A DNA stretch of 10,734 nt. Origin: a bacterium. Lineage in GTDB: Bacteria > Armatimonadota > Fimbriimonadia > Fimbriimonadales > GBS-DC. The position numbers and the translations under genes were made by a program. The stretch covers positions 1 through 10,734 of the forward strand of contig JARJMV020000090.1 of the NCBI GenBank assembly GCA_029335935.2, in the 5' to 3' direction. The notes under the pieces are model-generated. The model searched no databases and was not told the DNA's origin. It saw only the letters and a program-made list of their open reading frames with translations. This document shows, one piece after another, positions 1-6,399 of the stretch. Position 1 is the first letter of the stretch, and each line of letters opens with the position of its first letter.

Positions 1-190
1 GACCCCCAAAGCGACCGACATCGACTGGAGCAACTTGAGCCGAATCCACTACGCAGGGGTGCAGATACTCTTCGCCCTGCGGAAATCGCTGGAAGAGCAA
101 GGCTACACCCTGCGGTTCGGTGAGCCGAACCCGAACCTCTATCAACAGCTCCACACCTTCGGCGTGTGGGACGCGCTGATACAATCCTAA
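1..190 (+). CDS. STAS-domain protein, C-terminal part (5' end outside window)
   Basis: An open frame from base 2 to the TAA at 188-190 encodes the last 62 residues of a protein that begins upstream. The pattern of a short polar stretch, 'AGVQILFALRKSLEEQGYTLRF', and a final 'LYQQLHTFGVWDAL' matches the second half of STAS domains (SpoIIAA/MlaB-type anti-sigma-antagonist fold): helix after the phospho-loop, beta strand, last helix. STAS proteins act by protein-protein interaction and are often switched by phosphorylation of a Ser/Thr in a D-[ST]-x-G loop. Here that loop reads H-Y-A-G (bases 47-58), so the usual acceptor is absent. The gene lies 18 bp upstream of cheA on the same strand. Small STAS proteins do occur at the head of some chemotaxis clusters, so a role in the same pathway is inferred. 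The domain call is fairly sure; the function is not. Confidence 0.75.
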   Translation, partial: TPKATDIDWSNLSRIHYAGVQILFALRKSLEEQGYTLRFGEPNPNLYQQLHTFGVWDALIQS

Positions 191-208
191 CCTTAAGGGA
201 GCGCAGCG

Positions 209-2224
209 ATGGACAGCTTGATTCAACTCTTTTACGACGAAGCGAACGAGATGGTCGAGGGGATGGAGCAGGTACTGCTCGCGCTAGAGTCGGGCGAGCC
301 AGACCCCGAAACGGTGAACGCGCTGTTCCGATACGCGCACTCGTTCAAGGGCAACAGCGCCGCGATGGGCTTCACCCACCTGAGCAAGTTCACGCACGGG
401 TTGGAAAGCGCGATGGAGTCGCTGCGCAAGGAGCAGCGTCCGCTCACCCCCGAACTGGCGACGCTGATGTTGCAAGCCGTCGACCTGATTCGCGCCCTGC
501 TGGAACGCAGTCGCACGGAGGGCGATGTGGGCGACCCGACAAGCGAGACGCTGTTGCAGCAGATTAGCGCCGCGCTGAACGGCGAGCCAATCCAAACGCC
601 CGCACCTTCCGAGCCGTCCCCCAACGCGTCGGAGCCGAACGGCGACGCGCCCGAGCCAAGCGCACCGCAGTACCGCATCTTCTATCAGCCTGCGCCCACC
701 CTCAGCGCCGAGCATGACCCCCTCCAACTGCTCAACGAACTGCAAGAGTATGGACAGGTCATCCGGTGTCGCTTCAAAGAGCAGATCCCACCCGTGGCGC
801 AGCTCAAGCCCGACGCCTGCTATGGTGGCTGGGAGTTGGTGTATGCAACAGCGTTCGAGCCTGCGATTGTGCGCGCCCTGCTGGAGCTGACAGCGGAGGG
901 CGCAGAGGTGCGCATCGAACCTGTGCAGCAGGCGTCTGAGCCGACCCCCGTCGCCGCGACACCCACGCCCGCGCAGACCACACCGCCTGAACCTGCGCCT
1001 GAGACGCCCAGCGTCGCATCAGCAACCGCCGCTGCCGCGACCAAAGCCGACTCGCAAAGCATTCGCGTCTCCACCGAGAAGATCGATGCGCTCATGAACC
1101 TCGTGAGCGAGATCGTGATTGCGCAGTCGATGCTCACCAGCGCGCAGAACGCCGACACCGACGAGCGCACCCGCGCCGCAATCATGCAGATGGAACGCCA
1201 TGTGCGCGACCTGCACGAACGCGTGATGGCGATTCGCCTGCTGCCCGTGAGCTACCTGTTCAACCGATTCCCTCGCATGGTGCGCGACACCGCCGCCAAA
1301 CTCGGCAAAAAGGTGAACTTCGAAATCGAAGGTGAGGAGACCGAGCTGGATCGCACGCTACTCGAATCGCTGAGCGACCCGCTGACGCACCTGATACGGA
1401 ACGCCATCGATCACGGCATCGAGCCGCCCGATGTGCGCCGTCAACAAGGCAAGCCCGAAACGGGAACCATCAAGCTCAGCGCGTACCAGTCAGAAGGACG
1501 CATCTACATCGAAGTGCGCGACGACGGCAAGGGCATCGATACCGAGCGCGTGCGCCAGAAAGCCATCCAACTCGGCTGGATTACTGAGCACGACTCCCCG
1601 TCCGACGAGACCCTCTATGACTTCATCTTCCAGCCAGGCTTCTCAACGGCGCAGCAGGTGAGCGACCTGTCGGGGCGGGGCGTCGGCATGGATGTGGTCA
1701 AGCGCAATGTCGAGAGTCTGGGCGGCAGCATCAGCGTGCAATCCAAGCGCGGCGAGGGCAGTCGATTCCTGCTGCGCGTGCCACTCACCCTCGCGATTAT
1801 GGACGGCTTGGGGCTCACCGTCGCCGATGAACATTACATCACGCCCCTGACCGCCGTCGTGGAGGCGTTCCAATACGAGAGTCTCCAACACACCGCACTG
1901 TTCGACCAGCACGAGATGGTGAATGTGCGCGGCGAGTTCATCCCGCTCGTGCGCCTGCGCCAGTTCGTGGGACTACCCGACAACAGCCAAGACGGGCTCG
2001 TCGTCGTGCTGGAGCAAGAGGGGCAGCAAATCGCGCTGCTCATCGATTCCATCGCAGGGCAGCAGCAGGTAGTGCTAAAAAGCCTTGAGGAGAACTTTAC
2101 GCGCGTGCCCGGATTCGCCGGGGCGACCATTCTCGGCGATGGGCGCGTCGCGCTCATCCTGGATGTGTCGGATCTCATCCGACGCGCCCATCAAGCCAGT
2201 GAACGGCTCACCGCCGTCGCATAA
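209..2224 (+). CDS. cheA: Chemotaxis histidine kinase CheA
   Basis: A 671-residue cytoplasmic sensor kinase that autophosphorylates under receptor control and passes phosphate to a CheY-type regulator. Domains in order: Hpt (P1, about 1-105) with phospho-acceptor His44 in 'YAHSFKGNSAAMGF'; a Pro/Ala-rich linker; a small alpha/beta domain at about 153-238 (starts 'YRIFYQPAPTL', has 'CYGGWEL') resembling the regulator-docking region of many CheAs; a second Pro/Ala/Thr linker to about 280; dimerisation helices (P3, about 285-350); an ATPase domain (P4) with N box 'HLIRNAIDHGIE' at 394-405, G1 'DDGKGID' at 438-444, 'FQPGFST' at 474-480 and G2 'GRGVGMDVV' at 489-497; and a CheW-like P5 domain (about 525-665). 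All catalytic boxes are intact. AAGGGAG at 195-201 stands 7 nt before the ATG and supports this start. There is no C-terminal receiver domain. cheW follows after 14 bp. No flagellar gene, receptor or CheY is visible, so the output (flagella, pili or other) is open. Confidence 0.97.
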   Translation: MDSLIQLFYDEANEMVEGMEQVLLALESGEPDPETVNALFRYAHSFKGNSAAMGFTHLSKFTHGLESAMESLRKEQRPLTPELATLMLQAVDLIRALLERSRTEGDVGDPTSETLLQQISAALNGEPIQTPAPSEPSPNASEPNGDAPEPSAPQYRIFYQPAPTLSAEHDPLQLLNELQEYGQVIRCRFKEQIPPVAQLKPDACYGGWELVYATAFEPAIVRALLELTAEGAEVRIEPVQQASEPTPVAATPTPAQTTPPEPAPETPSVASATAAAATKADSQSIRVSTEKIDALMNLVSEIVIAQSMLTSAQNADTDERTRAAIMQMERHVRDLHERVMAIRLLPVSYLFNRFPRMVRDTAAKLGKKVNFEIEGEETELDRTLLESLSDPLTHLIRNAIDHGIEPPDVRRQQGKPETGTIKLSAYQSEGRIYIEVRDDGKGIDTERVRQKAIQLGWITEHDSPSDETLYDFIFQPGFSTAQQVSDLSGRGVGMDVVKRNVESLGGSISVQSKRGEGSRFLLRVPLTLAIMDGLGLTVADEHYITPLTAVVEAFQYESLQHTALFDQHEMVNVRGEFIPLVRLRQFVGLPDNSQDGLVVVLEQEGQQIALLIDSIAGQQQVVLKSLEENFTRVPGFAGATILGDGRVALILDVSDLIRRAHQASERLTAVA

Positions 2225-2238
2225 CTGAGGAGACGCCT

Positions 2239-2733
2239 ATGACAACCACAAAACCTATCGCTGAAACAACGGAAACCATCGCCGATGTGAACGCCGAGAA
2301 ATATCTGGTGTTCCAAATTGGCAACGAGACCTACGGCGTGCCGCTACTGCAGGTGCAAGAGATCCGCACCTACACCCCAGCAACCCGCGTGCCCAACGCG
2401 CCCCACTATGTGCTGGGGGTGATTAACCTGCGCGGCAACATCATCGCCGTCATCGACGCGCGCACTCGATTCGGACTGCCGCCCCTCCCCGACGATGAAT
2501 CGACCGTCGTGGTGGTGGCGCAGGTGAACGACAAAATCTTCGGCTTGCGCTTAGACTCGGTCTCCGATGTGATGGACATCCCGCTGGACCAAGTGCAGCC
2601 AACCCCACCGATAGCCTCCGAAGCCACGCAGCGGTTCCTCAACGGCGTGGTGCAGGTCGGCGAGCGTGTAGTTATCCTGCTCAACCTGCGCGAAATCTTC
2701 GATATCGACGCGCTGAACCACTTAGCGGCGTGA
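2239..2733 (+). CDS. cheW: Chemotaxis coupling protein CheW
   Basis: This 164-residue single-domain CheW scaffold links chemoreceptors to the P5 domain of CheA in the signalling array. After an unstructured, Thr-rich N-terminal tail (1-20), the SH3-like CheW fold begins with 'KYLVFQIGNETYGVPL'. The most diagnostic stretch is 'VLGVINLRGNIIAVID' at 58-73, including the NLRG turn typical of the receptor- and kinase-binding face. The later strands 'GLRLDSVSDVMDIP' and 'LNGVVQVGERVVILLN' complete the family pattern. The length is normal. A Shine-Dalgarno-like TGAGGAG at 2226-2232 lies 6 nt before the ATG. The 14-bp gap after cheA and the matching strand indicate one transcript. The stop is followed at once by an inverted-repeat-rich stretch, where the operon probably ends. 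Confidence 0.96.
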   Translation: MTTTKPIAETTETIADVNAEKYLVFQIGNETYGVPLLQVQEIRTYTPATRVPNAPHYVLGVINLRGNIIAVIDARTRFGLPPLPDDESTVVVVAQVNDKIFGLRLDSVSDVMDIPLDQVQPTPPIASEATQRFLNGVVQVGERVVILLNLREIFDIDALNHLAA

Positions 2734-2734
2734 G

Positions 2735-2829
2735 TTCGAAACACCCTCCGTAGGTTCCCCCCACGGCGTCGAGGGAGCCCTGCCTTGCACCCCGCTTGCA
2801 GGGGGGGCCTCAAGGAGGGGGTTCAAAAC
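2735..2829. repeat. Imperfect inverted-repeat segment after cheW
   Basis: Two bases after the cheW stop, a 95-bp segment is bounded by imperfect inverted ends: GTTCGAAACACCCTCC (2735-2750) and GGAGGGGGTTCAAAAC (2814-2829) match at 12 of 16 positions when one is reverse-complemented. Inside lies a hairpin with CCCTGC (2778-2783) pairing GCAGGG (2798-2803), extended outward by GAGG (2771-2774) with CCTC (2808-2811). It has no open frame of note and no T-tract. It could be a transcript-end structure, a small palindromic repeat element or a mobile-element relic. The pairings are seen; the identity is inferred. Confidence 0.4.
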
Positions 2830-2862
2830 ACTCAATCACCGACGCCTGAAATAGCGTCGCAC

Positions 2863-2915
2863 CAGCGCCTTTCGTCGTCGGGGAGGCCAACGCGACGACG
2901 CCACGAAAGGTGTCG
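2863..2915. other. Long stem-loop in the cheW-PD40 intergenic region
   Basis: CCTTTCGTCGTCG (2868-2880) pairs with CGACG plus ACGAAAGG (2896-2900 and 2903-2910), leaving a two-base CC bulge and a 15-nt loop. That makes 13 Watson-Crick pairs. G-T wobbles and C-G pairs extend the stem outward to about 2863/2915. No run of T follows on either strand, so it is not a textbook intrinsic terminator. It sits between cheW and the next promoter and could end the chemotaxis transcript, stabilise its 3' end or act as a regulatory site. Confidence 0.5.
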
Positions 2916-2969
2916 CCTTAGGCATAATTCGTGTCGCCCACACGATAGTTTTCGGCGGTTGCGGGCAGT

Positions 2970-2975
2970 TATAAT
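2970..2975 (+). promoter_or_regulatory. -10 box TATAAT, leaderless promoter of the PD40 gene
   Basis: A perfect TATAAT in otherwise GC-rich DNA ends 9 nt before the ATG at 2985, so transcription would begin within about 3 nt of the start codon. No Shine-Dalgarno sequence fits in 2976-2984. No good -35 hexamer is seen at normal spacing. An in-frame TAA at 2976-2978 excludes any longer protein. Confidence 0.65.
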
Positions 2976-2984
2976 TAACGCGCT

Positions 2985-3998
2985 ATGTGTGGTATTCACC
3001 TATCGCTGGGTCAGCCGCCACAGGCAAGCGTGCTGCACGACCCGCGTGAGAGACGCCTGCGCAATGTGCGGCAACTTACCTTCGGTGGCGAGAACGCGGA
3101 GGCGTATTTCTCGTTTGACGGCAAAAAGCTCATCTTTCAAAGCACGCGCCCGCCCTTCAAAGCCGACCAGATGTTTACCATGAACATCGACGGTTCCGAT
3201 GTGCGCTTGGTCTCCACAGGCAAGGGGCGTTGCACTTGTGGCTTCTGGTCGCCCGACGGCAAGAAAATCCTCTACAGTTCCACCGACTGGTGGAGCGAGG
3301 AGCCGCCGCCCCCGCCCGACCGCTCGCAGGGCTATGTGTGGCCCCTATTGCCCTATCGCCTCTATATTGCCAACGCCGACGGCTCCGAGCGCGTCGCCCT
3401 GACCGACGGCGACGACTACAACGCCGAAGGCTCGTTCCATCCGCGTGGCGACCGCGTGCTGTTCACCACCACGCGCTGGGGCAATATCGATTTAGCAGAG
3501 CTGAACTTGCGCACGAAACGCATCCGACGCCTCACCACCGAAGTCGGCTACAACGGCGGACCGTTCTACTCGTGGGACGGACGCTTCATCGTCTATCGCG
3601 CTTACCATCCCCAAACCGAGCAGGAGGTCAAAGAGTTCCAAGACCTGCTGCGCAGGCGGCTCGTGCGCCCCAGCCAGCTGGAGCTCTGGGTGATGAGCGC
3701 CGACGGCAGACGCAAACGCAAAATCAGCAACCTCGGCAAAGCGAACTTCGCGCCATTCATGCAGCCTGGCAACCGCAGGATTATCTTCTCCAGCAACCAC
3801 CACGACCCGCGCGGACGCGAGTTCGACCTGTTCGTGATTAACACAGACGGCACAGGCGTGGAGCAGATTACCTACACCAGCGATTTCGACGGCTTTCCGA
3901 TGTTCTCGCGCGACGGCAAGCAGTTGGTGTGGGCGTCGAACCGCACAGGTAAAGAGCCAGGCGAGACCAATATCTACATCGCCGACTGGGTGGAGTGA
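2985..3998 (+). CDS. PD40/TolB-like six-bladed beta-propeller protein
   Basis: This 337-residue protein is built almost wholly of WD40-like (PD40) repeats. Six copies of the 'F/S-x-DG-[KR]-x-[ILV]-x-[FYW]-x-[ST]' signature are visible near residues 38-55, 86-101, 148-164, 191-206, 256-271 and 303-320, for example 'YFSFDGKKLIFQSTR', 'GFWSPDGKKILYSSTD' and 'MFSRDGKQLVWASNR'. Most are preceded by strands such as 'YIANADGSE', 'WVMSADGRR' and 'FVINTDGTG', as in the TolB propeller. Such propellers are binding platforms, usually periplasmic or exported; no catalytic site is evident. No signal peptide is present: the N-terminus is 'MCGIHLSLGQPPQ', and an in-frame stop 9 nt upstream rules out an extension. 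The gene looks to have its own leaderless promoter and ends exactly at the stop of the convergent gene. Partner and ligand are unknown. Confidence 0.85.
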   Translation: MCGIHLSLGQPPQASVLHDPRERRLRNVRQLTFGGENAEAYFSFDGKKLIFQSTRPPFKADQMFTMNIDGSDVRLVSTGKGRCTCGFWSPDGKKILYSSTDWWSEEPPPPPDRSQGYVWPLLPYRLYIANADGSERVALTDGDDYNAEGSFHPRGDRVLFTTTRWGNIDLAELNLRTKRIRRLTTEVGYNGGPFYSWDGRFIVYRAYHPQTEQEVKEFQDLLRRRLVRPSQLELWVMSADGRRKRKISNLGKANFAPFMQPGNRRIIFSSNHHDPRGREFDLFVINTDGTGVEQITYTSDFDGFPMFSRDGKQLVWASNRTGKEPGETNIYIADWVE

Positions 3999-5840
3999 TT
4001 ACTCAATCCATATTAGGGCGACCTGCATCGGCAGTGCGTCGACTTGCAGGTGTACCGTATGGTGCGAGGTGTGCCCCATCACAAGTGTCTGGGATGCGCC
4101 GTCGGGTGAGAGCAATCGTGCGGTCTTGGGGCGCAGCCAACGGGGCATTCGCGCTTCGATCGCTACTGCGCGCTGTTCGCGGAAACGGTAGCCCTGCGGG
4201 TGGATCTCGTAATCGTAGTTGGTGAGCCAGATGGCGGCGGCGCGCGCGCCGACTAACATCGCCGCGTCCAGTTTGCGGGGGTTCGACGCGCTCAGCACGC
4301 GCACGCCGTTCGGACGCCAGTCCATGCGTAGCAGCTCCTCGCGCAGCGGTTTCAGGAATCGGTTCAGGCGTGTCTGCTCCTCGAACGCTTCGCGCCCGTG
4401 CTGGACGAGCTGCTCGACCAAGGGAGCGCGTTGCGATTCTGGCAAGGCGCGTAGCGCGGGGATGTCCTTCGCCTCTGTATAGTAGTGTCGGAACTCGTAT
4501 TCATCGAAGCCGATGAACCAGAGCACGCCCTTCGCGCCGCGGCTGAGCTGCAGCCAGAGTTGCACGCGGATCTCTTCGGGGGTGGGGCAGGCGCGTCCGA
4601 GTGCGTTGTTAATCCATATGCGCTCGTCCCACATGTGCGCCCCTTGCGCCCACACCCAGAACGGCAACGGCTCGCAGTTGAAGCGCAAATCCTCCGTGTA
4701 GGTCGCCGCGAGTTCGAGCATACCTGCCCATTCGTCGGGGGGCGTCTCATCGGGCATCGGCGCGCCGACACGGTAGGAGTCGTAGCAGGCGATGTCGGGG
4801 ATTTCGGCGAACTCGCCGAACCGCCGCGAGCGGGCAAGGTTCAGATAGACGGGAGGTAGCCCCTCGCGGTCGCGGAACACCTGCGCCACGCGCTCGCACA
4901 GTGCTGGCAGATGCCAGCCGTCGTATTGGGCAGGGTCGTCCCAGTCGGGTTCATCCTTGATCATATAGGCGATAATGCGCTGATTCTGTCGGTGGCGCTC
5001 GAGGAACGCTACTGCGGGGCGCGGGAAGCCGCAGAAGGGCAGTGCGTAGAGGTTCTCGCGCGGGCAGATTTCGTTGAAGGTGCGCTGCTCGGCGTCGGTC
5101 TGCTCCGCGGTAGCGTCGTACACGAAAGTATCGAACCCGCGTTCGCGCCATGAATGGCGTTCAGCGTCATCTGTCCAGACACGGGTGCGCCAAGCGCCCA
5201 ACGGGAAAAGTCGCTGGATAGGTCTCACGACGCCGCCCAGCATCCACACCTGATCGCCGATCAGCACATCCACCTGCAGGGGCAAGCTTTGATAGGGCAC
5301 AGGCTCAGCAGGGAGTGTCGCGCTGAGGAAGTTCAGCCCGCCGTTCGGCTCGGCGTCGGGCACGCGGGCGCGGAAACGCACGCGCTTGCCGTCCACGCGC
5401 AATCGCTCCACCACGCACGGACGCACAGGGTCGTCGTTGCGCACCACAACGGTTAGTCGACGCCCCTCCAACCACGCGCTCGCCAGCACTGCCGTCGGCA
5501 CACGCGGCGTCAGGGTTGCCTGCGCCTGCGAGCCGTCGTTGAACCGAACGACGAAATCTATCGGTGCGCCCAGCAGCGCACGCTGCAGGTTCAAAATCAG
5601 CATCGCCGTCGCGCGTGGCGGGATCCTCTCGCGCGTCAAACGATACCAGTTGACCCCTTTCCCGCGCGGAATCGACTCGATCTCGCGCCCGTTCAGCAGA
5701 ATCGAGCTCACGGCGCGTGCGCGACGCGCCGTATTGTGCAGATAGACCCAGTAGGTGCCGCCTAACTGGTTCAAACTCGGTTCTGGCTCGCGAATCTGCG
5801 CACTCGAACGGTGGGGACGATACCAATATTCCAACCGCAT
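3999..5840 (-). CDS. Glycoside-hydrolase-like TIM-barrel protein, unknown substrate
   Basis: I do not recognise this 613-residue protein as a named enzyme. The N-terminal third (about 1-205) looks all-beta, with alternating hydrophobic strands such as 'LTVVVRNDDPVRP', like the sugar-binding or immunoglobulin-like modules that precede catalytic barrels. From about 212 it looks like a (beta/alpha)8 barrel: 'GFDTFVYD', 'IIAYMIKDEPDW' (286-300), 'PVYLNL', 'IACYDSYRVG', 'PFWVWAQGAHMW' and 'QLWLQLSRGAKGVLWFIGFDEYEF' split around 427-450. The DEP triplet (296-298) at a strand end and the 'RGAKGVLWF' strand recall GH42-type and related barrels, where an acid in such a place is catalytic. That assignment is inference. 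A short C-terminal beta domain follows 'AAAIWLTNYDYE'. There is no signal peptide or membrane segment. A TACAAT box 6 nt upstream supports the ATG at 5840 and a leaderless mRNA. Confidence 0.75.
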   Translation of the reverse strand: MRLEYWYRPHRSSAQIREPEPSLNQLGGTYWVYLHNTARRARAVSSILLNGREIESIPRGKGVNWYRLTRERIPPRATAMLILNLQRALLGAPIDFVVRFNDGSQAQATLTPRVPTAVLASAWLEGRRLTVVVRNDDPVRPCVVERLRVDGKRVRFRARVPDAEPNGGLNFLSATLPAEPVPYQSLPLQVDVLIGDQVWMLGGVVRPIQRLFPLGAWRTRVWTDDAERHSWRERGFDTFVYDATAEQTDAEQRTFNEICPRENLYALPFCGFPRPAVAFLERHRQNQRIIAYMIKDEPDWDDPAQYDGWHLPALCERVAQVFRDREGLPPVYLNLARSRRFGEFAEIPDIACYDSYRVGAPMPDETPPDEWAGMLELAATYTEDLRFNCEPLPFWVWAQGAHMWDERIWINNALGRACPTPEEIRVQLWLQLSRGAKGVLWFIGFDEYEFRHYYTEAKDIPALRALPESQRAPLVEQLVQHGREAFEEQTRLNRFLKPLREELLRMDWRPNGVRVLSASNPRKLDAAMLVGARAAAIWLTNYDYEIHPQGYRFREQRAVAIEARMPRWLRPKTARLLSPDGASQTLVMGHTSHHTVHLQVDALPMQVALIWIE

Positions 5841-5846
5841 AAAGAT

Positions 5847-5852
5847 ATTGTA
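5847..5852 (-). promoter_or_regulatory. -10 box TACAAT, leaderless promoter of the hydrolase-like gene
   Basis: Read on the minus strand, TACAAT is followed by ATCTTT and then the ATG at 5840. Transcription would start about at the A of the ATG. No ribosome-binding sequence is present. The box overlaps the candidate -35 element of the divergent gene. Confidence 0.55.
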
Positions 5853-5886
5853 CCTGTGCTTGGGATGGGTATACTATACTCAGGAG
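5848..5886 (+). promoter_or_regulatory. Promoter and ribosome-binding site of the 5897 gene
   Basis: TTGTAC (5848-5853) and TATACT (5870-5875) are separated by 16 bp. A second TATACT follows, sharing one base (5875-5880). AGGAG at 5882-5886 lies 10 nt before the ATG at 5897, just where transcription from the first box would begin, so the leader would be only about 15 nt. Confidence 0.55.
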
Positions 5887-5896
5887 ACCTACAGCG

Positions 5897-6343
5897 ATGA
5901 CTGAAGAACGCAGTTTCTTAGACGATCCGCGCCCGGAGGGGCGAGAGCCTATCCCTGCCGAGCGCGTGCCGATGCTGATTAGTGTATTCGAGCAGATGGC
6001 GGCGGTGTCAGTGGTGCTGGCGTTCACCGTGCGTGCAGAAGGTGTGATGCAAAGCGACGCCACCTTCGGCGTGTGGGTGGACGAGGAACTCCCTCACGAA
6101 GATAAAGTGGAGCAGCTGCGCCAACTTGCCGCGCGCCTACATCCACTGGTGAACCCCGACTACTACTTAGACCTGATGCTGATTACCCCGCGCGACCCCA
6201 TGCTCTGGCAGATGGCGACTCAGAACGGCGACCCCATCTACGCCCGCGACGAAGCCACTATTCAAGGGCAAATCGCGCTGATTCAGACCCTGCCCCCCAT
6301 CAGCGACGATGAACGCGATATCGATGTGATGCGCGTGATGTAG
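5897..6343 (+). CDS. Degenerate nucleotidyltransferase-fold (MNT-like) protein
   Basis: A 148-residue soluble protein. Residues 39-61 ('VVLAFTVRAEGVMQSDATFGVWV') resemble the motif of minimal nucleotidyltransferases, F-G-S-x-A-x-G...S-D-x-D-[LF]-x-V. The later 'YYLDLMLI' (89-96), then 'LWQMATQNGDPIYARDE', resembles the third-aspartate strand and the 'R-x-G-x-x-[LI]-Y-x-R-D' end of MNT domains. Active members transfer AMP or other nucleotides, often onto HEPN toxins in toxin-antitoxin pairs. Here the GS pair reads T44-V45 and the DxD reads D54-A55-T56, so one metal-binding aspartate and the GS turn are lost while D54 and D92 remain. It is probably catalytically dead. No HEPN gene lies next to it. 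The fold assignment rests on motif spacing alone and is moderate. Confidence 0.6.
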   Translation: MTEERSFLDDPRPEGREPIPAERVPMLISVFEQMAAVSVVLAFTVRAEGVMQSDATFGVWVDEELPHEDKVEQLRQLAARLHPLVNPDYYLDLMLITPRDPMLWQMATQNGDPIYARDEATIQGQIALIQTLPPISDDERDIDVMRVM

Positions 6344-6386
6344 CCATACCGAACGGTCAACACGCAACTAAATTCTGAAAATTTCG

Positions 6387-6392
6387 TATACT
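6387..6392 (+). promoter_or_regulatory. -10 box TATACT, leaderless promoter of rel
   Basis: TATACT ends 7 nt before the rel ATG (6400), which places the transcription start on or next to the A of the start codon. The interval AAATTGT holds no ribosome-binding sequence. No convincing -35 element is seen in the AT-rich stretch upstream. Confidence 0.6.
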
Positions 6393-6399
6393 AAATTGT

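Noticed and set aside
180..185. TACAAT inside the end of the STAS gene as a cheA promoter
   Set aside because: It fits the -10 consensus and lies 23 nt before cheA, but no -35 is seen and the codons for Ile-Gln-Ser explain it. A shared transcript is simpler.
232..745. Minus-strand frames of about 150 codons opposite the start of cheA
   Set aside because: They overlap the conserved Hpt domain of cheA and show no domain or ribosome site.
5305..6063. 252-codon minus-strand frame across the divergent promoter region
   Set aside because: It covers two real genes in another frame and both promoters. Its translation is Arg/Ala-rich and low in complexity, with no domain.
6371..6385. AAATT-CTGAA-AATTT hairpin before rel as a terminator
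   Set aside because: A five-pair AT-only stem is too weak for an intrinsic terminator. It is more likely just AT-rich promoter DNA.
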